Source: Verrucomicrobiota bacterium (lineage in GTDB: Bacteria; Verrucomicrobiota; Kiritimatiellia; RFP12; UBA1067). Taken from it: a stretch of 64,000 bases of DNA. The stretch is taken from assembly GCA_023269675.1 (NCBI GenBank), contig JAHFSX010000031.1, positions 1-64,000 on the forward strand, read 5' to 3'. Under the pieces are notes generated by a model. The model ran no database searches, was not told where the DNA came from, and saw only the letters and a program-made list of their open reading frames with translations. The first letter of the stretch is position 1; every line of letters starts with the position of its first letter. This document shows, piece by piece, positions 32,085 through 39,945 of the stretch. Position numbers and translations under genes: made by a program.

Positions 32085-33428
32085 ATGGACATGACATTCA
32101 ATCGCAGAGACTTTCTCAAGACCACCGCGGCGGCTGCCGCCGTGCTGCCGGCCTTCAACATCTTGAGCCAAGAGTCGGGCACCATCGGGCCCAAGGATGA
32201 CCAGATCAACGTCGCCGTGGTGGGCTACGGCGCCGAGGGCGAGATCCTGACGGACGCCGCCATGAAGATCCCCGGCGTGCGCTTCACGGCCGTGTGCGAC
32301 ATCTGGGAGTACCGCCGCAAGATGGCCAAGGGCCGCCTGAAGTCCCTCGGGCATGAAGTCAACGTGTACGAGGACTACCGCGAGATGTTGACCGCCGAGG
32401 ACAAGAAGATCGACTGCGTGGTCGTGGCGACGCCGGACTGGATGCACGCCGAGGTCACCAACGCCTGCATGCGGGCGGGCAAGCACGTGTACTGCGAGAA
32501 GGAGATGTCCAACCAGCTCGAGAAGGCCAAGACCATGGTGCTGGCCCAGCGCGAGACCGGCAAGATCCTGCAGATCGGCCACCAGCGCCGCTCCAACCCG
32601 CGCTACATGCACGCGATCAACCGCGTCATCCGCGAGTCCAAGATGCTGGGCCGCGTGACGCACGCCTACGGCCAGTGGAACCGCGCGGTCGCGCCGTTCC
32701 TGTCCGTGCGCGACCGCCTGAACATCCCGACCGCGACGCTGCAGAAGTACGGCTACGAGAACATGGAGCAGTTCCTCAACTGGCGCTGGTTCTCGAAGTA
32801 CGGCGGCGGCCCGATGGTCGACCTCGGCTCGCACCAGATCGACCTTTTCTTCTGGGCCTGGGACTGCGCGCCGATCTCGGTGACGGCGGTGGGCGGCAAC
32901 GACTATTTCAACCGTCAGATGAACGACAACGTGATGGCGATCTACGAGTTCAAGACGCACGAGGGCGTGATCAACCGCGCCTATTACCAGGTGCTGACGA
33001 CCTCCAGCCGCGGCGGCTTCTACGAGCAGTTCATGGGCGAGAACGGCTCGCTCACCATCTCCGAGATCGCGGCGCGCGGCAACGCGGCGCAGCGCGAGGT
33101 CCGCGCCGGCGTGCCGACCTGGGACACCTTCGCCAAGATGGGGCTGGTGCTGCAGTCGAAGTCGGCGGTCAAGGCGAGCGTCACCACCAACGCCGCCGTC
33201 GACGTGCGCGTGACGGCCGAGGCCGACGCCTGGCCGCTGCCGGTGGACTTGCTCAAGCCCGCCCACATGCCGCACCTCGAGAACTTCTTCGCCGCGGTCC
33301 GCCATGGCGAGAAGCTGAACTGCCCGGTCGACCTGGCTTACGAGTCCGCCGTCGCCGTGCTGGCCGCCAACCGCTCGGTGGCCGAACGCAAGACGATCTA
33401 TTTCAAGCCGGAAGAGTTCAAAGTCTAA
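32085..33428 (+). CDS. Gfo/Idh/MocA family oxidoreductase, Tat-exported
   Basis: The 447-residue product starts with a twin-arginine signal (NRRDFLKTTAAAAAVLPAFN). The Rossmann core reads VAVVGYGAEGEILTDAA and AVCDIWEY; ATPDWMHA and GKHVYCEKEMSN follow, with EKE in place of EKP. The second domain contains FLNWRWFSKYGGGPMVDLGSHQIDLFFW. The ATG at 32085 was chosen because AAGGA lies 7 bp before it; in-frame ATGs at 32079 and 32091 are less well placed. Its position inside a redox operon suggests that its product or NADH feeds the ETF/cytochrome chain, which is inference. Confidence 0.9.
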   Translation: MDMTFNRRDFLKTTAAAAAVLPAFNILSQESGTIGPKDDQINVAVVGYGAEGEILTDAAMKIPGVRFTAVCDIWEYRRKMAKGRLKSLGHEVNVYEDYREMLTAEDKKIDCVVVATPDWMHAEVTNACMRAGKHVYCEKEMSNQLEKAKTMVLAQRETGKILQIGHQRRSNPRYMHAINRVIRESKMLGRVTHAYGQWNRAVAPFLSVRDRLNIPTATLQKYGYENMEQFLNWRWFSKYGGGPMVDLGSHQIDLFFWAWDCAPISVTAVGGNDYFNRQMNDNVMAIYEFKTHEGVINRAYYQVLTTSSRGGFYEQFMGENGSLTISEIAARGNAAQREVRAGVPTWDTFAKMGLVLQSKSAVKASVTTNAAVDVRVTAEADAWPLPVDLLKPAHMPHLENFFAAVRHGEKLNCPVDLAYESAVAVLAANRSVAERKTIYFKPEEFKV

Positions 33429-33462
33429 GAGGACGGCACAGATCAGACGGATAGGACCTATT

Positions 33463-36198
33463 ATGAAAAGACTTTTGACAGCAGTCATGGCGCTGGCGTC
33501 CGGTGTGGCCTGCGCCGCCGGGACTTCCCATTGGGACGGCGGACGGAACACGCCGGTGCACCGCCTCGCGCTGAACGACGAGCTCGGCGACGCGATTGTG
33601 CCGGGCGCGTCTGACGCGTTGCCGATGAGCACGCGCAAGACCTGCGGCCAGTGCCACGACTACGACGCCATCGCGTCGGGCTGGCATTTCAACATGTCCG
33701 GCACGAACGCGGCCCCCGGCCGCATGTCCGAGCCGTGGTTTATGATCGACCCGCTGTCCGGCTCGCAGATTCCGATGAGCCTGCGCGCGTGGGGCGGGAC
33801 TTACAAGCCCAAGCAGCTGGGGATGACGGACTGGGAGTGGGTGTACGCCTTCGGCCGCCACCTGCCCGGCGGCGACGTCGCCGATCCGAAAGACATTTAC
33901 GCCGAAGGCGGAGCGAGTGCCCGCTGGGACGTCTCCGGTCCCGCCGAGATCAACTGTTTCGCCTGCCACAGCCAGAGCAAGGCGTACGACCACAGCGAGT
34001 GGACGCGCCTGATCCTGCGTCAGAACTACCGCTGGGCCGCGACCGGCGCGTTGGGCCTGGGGGACATCCGCGGGATGGGCTCGCGCGTGGCCGACTACTG
34101 GGGCGTGCTGCGCGGGCTCAACCGCGACGACGCGGTCTATGCCGTGCCGCCTCACGTGGTCTACGACACGCGCCTGTTCGACGCCAAGAACCGCACGGTT
34201 CTGGATGTCGGCGAGCCGCGCAGCCAGAATTGCCTGAACTGCCACTCCGTTTCTCAGGCCGGGATGCCGCACATGGACATCGACGGCGACGTGCATCTGC
34301 GCGCGGGCATGTCCTGCACGGATTGCCACAAGAACGGCGAGAACCACGCGATTGCGCGCGGTTGCGAGGGGGACACGTCCGGGGCGATGAGCAAGGTCCG
34401 CGCGACCGCCAGCTGCGTGGGCTGCCACATGGGCGCGGAGGGGGTGAAGGCCGGACGCCACGGCGCGCCCATGCCCAAGCATGTCGGCATCCCGACCAGC
34501 CATTTCAAGGACCTCACCTGCACGGCCTGCCACTCCGGCGTGACCGAAGGCGGCGAGCTCGCTCAGGTGCGCACCTCGCGCGCCAACCGCATGGGCGTGT
34601 ACGGGCGGGCCCGCTGGGCCACGCCCGCGCCGTTCATCATCGAGCCTGTTTTCGTGCGGAACTCCCAGGGCAAGATCGAGCCGCGCCGCATGTCCTGGCC
34701 GGCCTTCTGGGGCACGCGCGACGCCGCGGATGCGGCCAAGGTGACGCCGATGCGGCCCGAGGCGGTTGTTGCCGCCTGCGAAGGCTTGCTGGACGTGCGC
34801 GAGCAGGTCGGCGCGTTGCTCGCCACGCTGGCGACCGATCCGAACATCCCCGGCGTGCCGGTGCTGTCGGTCGAAGGCAAGCTCTTCAAGGCCGACGCGG
34901 ACGGACGGACCGCAGCGGATGGCGAAGTGGCCGGCGCCGCCGGCGTGGAGTGGCTGTATCATCTGGCCGACGGCCAGACGGTCCCGGCGATCCCGCGGTA
35001 CGTCCCCGGCGCCGACACCGAGAAGATGACCGAGGGGCAGCTCGCCACGAATCAGGCGAACGAGAAGGTTTTCGGCAACCTCCTGCAGACGCTCGACGCG
35101 AGCAAGGTGGCGAAGGGCCGCTACGGCGCGATCGCCCTGAACGGCAAGGTCTACTTCCGCGGCGGCGAAAACGACGCCGTGATCGGCACGAACGTGACCG
35201 CGCAGGCGGCCAAGCCGGTTGCCGGCTGGTACAACAACGGCACCTTCACGCCGCTCGTCTCCGAGTACGCGGCCCAGAACGTCAAGGCGTTGGCCGGCAC
35301 GACGTGCACGCTGACCGAGGATATGGTCAAGGCCGGACTCAAGCGCCTGGCCGAGACGGGCGTCACGGGCGCGGTCTACATCGCGCACGGGCAGGTCTGG
35401 GAAGCCGGCGCGGACGGCAAGCTGACGGCGAAGGTCGAGAAGGCCGCCGAGGCGGTCTCGTGGGCCTTCGGCCACGACGTGCGTCCGGCGCGCATGGCGC
35501 GCGGCGCGAAGCCGGCCAAGTGCGCGGACTGCCACACCGTGGATTCGCGGTTCTTCTTCGCGAAGGTCGAGTCGACCGGCCCGCTGTTGACGGCGCGCAC
35601 GCTGGTCAAGGCGCAGCACGAGCTCATGGCGCTCAGCGGCAGCTACAACAAGGTGTTCGGCACGACCTTCCTGATGCGGCCCGCCTTCAAGATCTTCCTG
35701 TGGGTGGTCTTCGCCTTCGTGCTGCTGGTGGCGGTGGCGTTCGTCGCGGCCGCGATGCCGGTCGTGCTGGCCAAGGGCGAGATCCCGTACGGCAAGCCGG
35801 GCGAGAAGCTCATGGTCATGATCGACCGGTTGGCGGCGGTCGGCCTGTGCGCGGCCAGCGTCTATCTGGGCCTGTCCGGGCTCGCGGGCTGGTTCCTGCA
35901 CCTGATGACCGGCTACGTGCTGATCTTCCACATGGTGGCGGGCGGCCTCTTCGCGACCTGCCTCGTGGCGCTGATCTGGTTCCGCGGCGCGAAGCGCATC
36001 GCGAACGCCCGGCGCAACGTGCTGTGGATGCTGATCCTGGTGCTGGGCGTGGGCGTGCTCTTCACGGCCGTGGCGCCGATGATGACCTGGTTCGGCGAAG
36101 GCTGGCAGCATGTGATGACCTGGGCGCACCGCTGCACCACGATGGCTTTCCTGGCCGTTTCGGCCTGGATGCTGATCAGCGGCGGGCGCAAGGAGTGA
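33463..36198 (+). CDS. Membrane-anchored heptahaem c-type cytochrome
   Basis: The 911-residue protein has a signal peptide (about 1-19) and seven CxxCH haem-binding motifs with first Cys at about residues 61, 165, 257, 285, 318, 353 and 687. A mixed segment without haem motifs (about 370-680) precedes the last one. The C-terminus (about 740-911) has four or five membrane helices with histidines, such as HLMTGYVLIFHM and HVMTWAHRC, resembling a b-type cytochrome or quinol-oxidising anchor. It therefore probably links membrane quinol to periplasmic electron acceptors. It follows the ETF-QO and Gfo/Idh genes and precedes apbE. Confidence 0.85.
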   Translation: MKRLLTAVMALASGVACAAGTSHWDGGRNTPVHRLALNDELGDAIVPGASDALPMSTRKTCGQCHDYDAIASGWHFNMSGTNAAPGRMSEPWFMIDPLSGSQIPMSLRAWGGTYKPKQLGMTDWEWVYAFGRHLPGGDVADPKDIYAEGGASARWDVSGPAEINCFACHSQSKAYDHSEWTRLILRQNYRWAATGALGLGDIRGMGSRVADYWGVLRGLNRDDAVYAVPPHVVYDTRLFDAKNRTVLDVGEPRSQNCLNCHSVSQAGMPHMDIDGDVHLRAGMSCTDCHKNGENHAIARGCEGDTSGAMSKVRATASCVGCHMGAEGVKAGRHGAPMPKHVGIPTSHFKDLTCTACHSGVTEGGELAQVRTSRANRMGVYGRARWATPAPFIIEPVFVRNSQGKIEPRRMSWPAFWGTRDAADAAKVTPMRPEAVVAACEGLLDVREQVGALLATLATDPNIPGVPVLSVEGKLFKADADGRTAADGEVAGAAGVEWLYHLADGQTVPAIPRYVPGADTEKMTEGQLATNQANEKVFGNLLQTLDASKVAKGRYGAIALNGKVYFRGGENDAVIGTNVTAQAAKPVAGWYNNGTFTPLVSEYAAQNVKALAGTTCTLTEDMVKAGLKRLAETGVTGAVYIAHGQVWEAGADGKLTAKVEKAAEAVSWAFGHDVRPARMARGAKPAKCADCHTVDSRFFFAKVESTGPLLTARTLVKAQHELMALSGSYNKVFGTTFLMRPAFKIFLWVVFAFVLLVAVAFVAAAMPVVLAKGEIPYGKPGEKLMVMIDRLAAVGLCAASVYLGLSGLAGWFLHLMTGYVLIFHMVAGGLFATCLVALIWFRGAKRIANARRNVLWMLILVLGVGVLFTAVAPMMTWFGEGWQHVMTWAHRCTTMAFLAVSAWMLISGGRKE

Positions 36199-36205
36199 GC
36201 CGACT

Positions 36206-36259
36206 GAATCGAGGGAATCGAGTGATTCGACTCGTTCGACTCACTCGATTCTCTCGACA
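36206..36259. repeat. Nonamer array forming a 21-bp-arm hairpin
   Basis: Six 9-mers in phase: GAATCGAGG, GAATCGAGT, GATTCGACT, CGTTCGACT, CACTCGATT, CTCTCGACA. The first and last halves are complementary, with arms 36210-36230 and 36236-36256 and two mismatches, around a 5-nt loop. It lies between the cytochrome stop and the apbE start and could attenuate or stabilise the transcript. Confidence 0.7.
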
Positions 36260-36273
36260 GATGTCTTTTAAAA

Positions 36274-37233
36274 ATGAATACAGCAGTCCACCGGTTTGAA
36301 CACAAGGCGATGCACACGGTTTTCGAACTGATGGTCGCCACGGACGACGGGCAGCTCGCCCAGAGCGCGGCGTACACGGTGTTTCAGAAGGTGGACAAGC
36401 TGGAGGAGCTCTTCAGCCGCTTTCTGGACGTCAGCGAGGTGGCGATGATCAGCCGCCTCAAGCCGGGGGAGACCTTCCGGATGGCGCCGGAGACGCTGGA
36501 GTGCCTCATGACCGCGACCGAGGTGTGCGCGGCCACGCACGGGGCGTTCGACGTGACGGTGGGTCCGGTGATGGACGCGCTGCGCGAGGTGAAGCACCGG
36601 TGGCAGGGCCTGACGCCGCAGGAGCGCGAGAGCGCGCTGGCGGCGTGCGGCATGAACCGGCTGATCATCGACCGGCAGAACCTGCTGGTGGCGGTGAAGC
36701 CGGACCGCCTGGGGCGGCCCACGCCGCTGGAGCTGGACTTCGGCGGCCTGGCGAAGGGCTACGCGCTGGACGTGGCGTGCGAGATGCTGGAGCAGGACTG
36801 GGATTTCACGGACTTCCTGATGCACGGCGGCACCAGCACGGTGGTGGCGCGGGGCTCGATGGGCGACGGCCCGCCCGGCTGGCCGGTGGGCGTGGGCGGC
36901 GACTGGCGCGAGCGCGCCGGGCTCGATTCGGTGCGGCTGAGCGCGGGCGCGCTGAGCGGGTCGGGGTTCGAGGTGAAGGGGGCGCACGTCGTGGACGTGA
37001 GGCACGGCTCGGCGGCGTCCCGGCACGCGGCGGCGTGGTCCTACGCGCCGTCGGCGGCGGTGGCGGACGCGCTCTCGACCGCGTTCCTCGGCCTGGAGTG
37101 GCGGGAGATCGAAGCCGCCTGCGCGGCGCTGCCCGGCAGCGGCGCGTTGGTGGCGCGGGGGCAGCCGGCCTGGATGGACAAGGTGCGACGGCCGGTGCGC
37201 ATGTGCGGGGCGTTCCCGCTGCAGACGCGATGA
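36274..37233 (+). CDS. apbE: FAD:protein FMN transferase (ApbE family)
   Basis: The 319-residue enzyme attaches FMN to a Thr/Ser of target flavoproteins such as Nqr, Rnf or extracellular reductases. It has the family motifs LDFGGLAKGYALD (about 150-162), HGGTSTV, SGSGFEVKGAHVVD and the C-terminal ADALSTAFLG. No signal peptide or lipobox is apparent, which is unusual because many ApbE act in the periplasm. No obvious FMN-acceptor motif protein is encoded beside it. The start codon lacks a clear ribosome binding site; translation may depend on the upstream hairpin region. Confidence 0.9.
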   Translation: MNTAVHRFEHKAMHTVFELMVATDDGQLAQSAAYTVFQKVDKLEELFSRFLDVSEVAMISRLKPGETFRMAPETLECLMTATEVCAATHGAFDVTVGPVMDALREVKHRWQGLTPQERESALAACGMNRLIIDRQNLLVAVKPDRLGRPTPLELDFGGLAKGYALDVACEMLEQDWDFTDFLMHGGTSTVVARGSMGDGPPGWPVGVGGDWRERAGLDSVRLSAGALSGSGFEVKGAHVVDVRHGSAASRHAAAWSYAPSAAVADALSTAFLGLEWREIEAACAALPGSGALVARGQPAWMDKVRRPVRMCGAFPLQTR

Positions 37234-37240
37234 TTTGGGT

Positions 37241-37276
37241 GTCGGACGTGTCGGACTGGTCGGACACGTCCGGCAA
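37241..37276. repeat. Nonamer array with hairpin after apbE
   Basis: GTCGGACGT, GTCGGACTG, GTCGGACAC, GTCCGGCAA in 9-bp phase. CGGACGTGTC (37243-37252) and GACACGTCCG (37263-37272) form a perfect 10-bp stem. Confidence 0.65.
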
Positions 37277-37338
37277 CAGGCAGGAAAGACCAACAGAACA
37301 CTTCGGCTTCAACAGAAGCCAGACAAGGGAGGTAACAC

Positions 37339-38007
37339 ATGAGACTCACAGGGATGATGCTGGCGGCCTTGGTGGCCGGACTTGCCGTGGTGGCAGGCGC
37401 TCAGGATGCGGCGAAGGTTCAGCTCAAGATCGCGCTGCCGAAGCCGCAGTTCACGGGCACGCCGAAGGATATCCGCTCGCCGAATCTGGAGCCCGCGCGC
37501 AACGGCAAGCCGCGCCCGGCGATCGACGTTCCGGCCGGCGCGGACAAGCTGCTCTCGAAGGACTGCAAGGTCACCTCGAGCGACCCGGAGCCGATCATCG
37601 GCGAGCTGGCCTTCATCACCGACGGCGACAAAGAGCATGACGCGGCGACCTATGTCGAGCTCGGCCCAGGCACGCAGTGGGTGCAGGTCGACTTGGGCAA
37701 AGAGAGGGAAATCTACGCCGCGTGCGTGTGGCACTACCACGGCGAAGCCCGCGTGTATCGTGACGTGATCTGCCAGATCTCGAACGACCGCGACTTCATC
37801 GACGGCGTGGTGACCGTTTTCAACAACGACCACGAAAACACGTCGAAGCTGGGCGAGGGCAAAGAGAAGGAGTACATCGAGACCTTCGAGGGCCGCCCGT
37901 TCGCCGTCAACGGCGTGAAGGGGCGCTACGTCCGCTTCTACAGCAAGGGCAACACCTCGAACGAGATGAACCACTACACCGAGATCGAAGTGTACGGCAA
38001 AGAGTAG
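37339..38007 (+). CDS. Exported discoidin-like domain protein
   Basis: The 222-residue product has a signal peptide (about 1-22), then one beta-sandwich domain resembling discoidin/F5-8C modules: WVQVDLGKEREIYAACVWHYH, DVICQISNDRDFIDGVVTVFNND, VNGVKGRYVRFYSKGNTSNEMNHYTEIEVYG. Such domains bind carbohydrate or act as structural modules. It is the last gene of the redox operon, with AGGGAGG before the ATG and a strong terminator after the stop. It may attach the operon's periplasmic proteins to a substrate or surface; this is speculation. Confidence 0.75.
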   Translation: MRLTGMMLAALVAGLAVVAGAQDAAKVQLKIALPKPQFTGTPKDIRSPNLEPARNGKPRPAIDVPAGADKLLSKDCKVTSSDPEPIIGELAFITDGDKEHDAATYVELGPGTQWVQVDLGKEREIYAACVWHYHGEARVYRDVICQISNDRDFIDGVVTVFNNDHENTSKLGEGKEKEYIETFEGRPFAVNGVKGRYVRFYSKGNTSNEMNHYTEIEVYGKE

Positions 38008-38030
38008 GCTTCGAGCGCTTATTCGCGAAC

Positions 38031-38070
38031 AAAAGGCGGGGTGCGGCAGGGGCCGCATCCCGCCTTTTTT
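38031..38070 (+). terminator. Rho-independent terminator of the redox operon
   Basis: AAAAGGCGGGGTGCGGC and GCCGCATCCCGCCTTTT form a long stem with a 4-nt loop, followed by a run of T (38065-38070). This is the clearest intrinsic terminator in the window. Confidence 0.9.
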
Positions 38071-38093
38071 GTGCCGTGCGGCTGAGTTTTGAA

Positions 38094-38122
38094 TTGTGTC
38101 AATACGGTCATAAGAGTAACAT
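38094..38122 (+). promoter_or_regulatory. Candidate promoter of gatCAB
   Basis: TTGTGT (38094-38099), 17 bp, TAACAT (38117-38122), just downstream of a strong terminator and about 50 bp upstream of gatC. Confidence 0.45.
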
Positions 38123-38173
38123 GCACGCTCTATTTCTTAAAAGGGTTTGCGCCCGCTGAACGAGGAGATTCGG

Positions 38174-38464
38174 GTGAGTCATACGATTGATGTGGCATAC
38201 GTGGCCGAGCTGGCCCGCCTGGAGCTTTCGCCGGACGAGAAACGCACGTTCCAGCAGCAGCTGGAGACGATCGTGCGGTATGTCGAGAAGATCGGCGAGT
38301 TGGATCTGACGGGGATCGAGCCGACGCTGCACGGCCAGTCGCTGGTGAACGTGTTCCGCGAGGACGTGGTGGTCCCGTCGCTCGACCGCGAGCGCTTTCT
38401 GGCGAACGCCCCCGAGCGCAACGGGTCCGAGTTCAAGCTCCCCAAGATCGTCGAGGACGCCTAA
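38174..38464 (+). CDS. gatC: Glutamyl-tRNA(Gln)/aspartyl-tRNA(Asn) amidotransferase subunit C
   Basis: The 96-residue GatC stabilises the GatA-GatB contact in the tRNA-dependent amidotransferase. It shows VAYVAELARLELSPDEKRTFQQQLETIVRYVEKIGELDL and the proline-containing linker found in GatC proteins. The GTG at 38174 is preferred over the TTG at 38147, because GAGGAG stands 6 nt before the GTG and the family starts close to this residue. gatA follows after 44 bp. Confidence 0.92.
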   Translation: MSHTIDVAYVAELARLELSPDEKRTFQQQLETIVRYVEKIGELDLTGIEPTLHGQSLVNVFREDVVVPSLDRERFLANAPERNGSEFKLPKIVEDA

Positions 38465-38508
38465 GGACTAACGAAGCGTTGGACCTTAGAATTAGGAGTC
38501 AGACAGAG

Positions 38509-39945
38509 ATGGATGTTTCGACACTGACAATTTGTGAGGCCGCGTCAGGGCTCAGGGCAAAGGCCTTCTCATCGGTTGAGTTGACGGGCGCGGTATTGGA
38601 TGCGATCGAAAAGCGGGACGCGGAGCTCAACGCGTATCTGAGCGTGGACGCCGAGGGCGCGCTGCGCCAGGCGGCGGGGGCGGATGCCGCGCGCGCGGCG
38701 GGGGCGGACGGCGACCTGCTCGGCGTGCCGGTCGCGATCAAGGATCTGATCAACGTGGAGGGCCAGCCCTGCACCTGCGCCTCCAAGCAGCTGCTGGGGT
38801 ACGTCTCCCCCTATGACGCCACGGTCTCGGCCAAGCTGCGCCGGGCCGGCGCAATCTTCGCGGGACGCACCAACATGGACGAGTTCGCGATGGGCTCGTC
38901 GACCGAGGCGTCGGCCTTCAAGGTCACGCGCAACCCGCACGATCTTTCGCGCGTGCCCGGCGGCTCGAGCGGCGGTTCGGCCGCGGCGGTGGCGGGCGGC
39001 GAGGCGATCGCGGCGCTGGGCACGGATACCGGCGGGTCGATCCGTCAGCCCGCCTCCTTCTGCGGGTGCGTGGGGCTCAAGCCCTCGTACGGGCGCGTCT
39101 CGCGCTACGGGGTGACGGCCTACGCGTCGTCGCTGGACCAGGTGGGGCCGATGACCCGGACGGTGGAGGACGCGGCGGTGCTGCTGCAGCAGCTGGCCGG
39201 GTGCGACGCCCGCGACGGCACCACGCTGGACCTGCCGGTGCCGGATTACCGCGCGGCCCTGCGCGGCGGGCTCAAGGGCCTGAAGATCGGGCTGCCCAAA
39301 GAGTACTACATCGACGGCGCGGACCGCGAGGTGATGGCGTGCGTGCGCCGGGCGGTGGACGCGTGCGCGGCGGCGGGCGCGGAGATCGTGGAGGTGAGCC
39401 TGCCGCACACCGAGTATGCGATCGCGGTCTACTACATCGTGGCCACGGCCGAGGCCTCGGCCAACCTGGCGCGCTTCGACGGCGTGCGCTACGGGCACCG
39501 CGCGGCCAATCCAAGGTCGGTGTTCGAGCTGTACGCCAAGAGCCGTGCGGAAGGGCTCGGCACGGAGGTCAAGCGGCGCATCATTCTGGGCACCTATGTG
39601 CTGAGCAGCGGCTATTACGAAGCGTACTACGGCCGCGCGCAGAAGGTGCGCACGCTGGTGCGCAAGGACTACGCGGAAGCGTTCAAGACGTGCGACGTGC
39701 TGATGACCCCGGTGGCTCCCACGGCGGCGTACCGCATCGGCGAGGCGTGCGACGACCCGCTCAAGATGTATCTGGGCGACATCTTCACGGTGCCCGCGAA
39801 CCTGGCCGGGATCTGCGGCATCTCGGTGCCGTGCGGCGCGACGGCGGCGGGGCTGCCGGTGGGCCTGCAGCTGCTGGGGCCGGCGTTCGGCGAGGGCACG
39901 ATCCTGCGCGCGGCGTACGCGTACGAGCAGGAGGTGCGGGCATGA
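38509..39945 (+). CDS. gatA: Glutamyl-tRNA(Gln)/aspartyl-tRNA(Asn) amidotransferase subunit A
   Basis: The 478-residue amidase releases ammonia from glutamine for transamidation of Glu-tRNA(Gln) or Asp-tRNA(Asn). The amidase-signature triad is visible: Lys78 (VAIKD), Ser153 (PGGSSGGSAAAVA) and Ser177 (GTDTGGSIRQPASFCG). AGGAG lies about 10 nt upstream of ATG 38509. The stop overlaps the gatB start (ATGA), so A and B are translationally coupled. Presence of GatCAB suggests the organism lacks GlnRS or AsnRS, or both. Confidence 0.96.
   Translation: MDVSTLTICEAASGLRAKAFSSVELTGAVLDAIEKRDAELNAYLSVDAEGALRQAAGADAARAAGADGDLLGVPVAIKDLINVEGQPCTCASKQLLGYVSPYDATVSAKLRRAGAIFAGRTNMDEFAMGSSTEASAFKVTRNPHDLSRVPGGSSGGSAAAVAGGEAIAALGTDTGGSIRQPASFCGCVGLKPSYGRVSRYGVTAYASSLDQVGPMTRTVEDAAVLLQQLAGCDARDGTTLDLPVPDYRAALRGGLKGLKIGLPKEYYIDGADREVMACVRRAVDACAAAGAEIVEVSLPHTEYAIAVYYIVATAEASANLARFDGVRYGHRAANPRSVFELYAKSRAEGLGTEVKRRIILGTYVLSSGYYEAYYGRAQKVRTLVRKDYAEAFKTCDVLMTPVAPTAAYRIGEACDDPLKMYLGDIFTVPANLAGICGISVPCGATAAGLPVGLQLLGPAFGEGTILRAAYAYEQEVRA

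Noticed and set aside
33418..36129. 903-codon minus-strand ORF opposite the cytochrome gene
   Set aside because: Antisense shadow; the plus strand has seven CxxCH motifs and a signal peptide.
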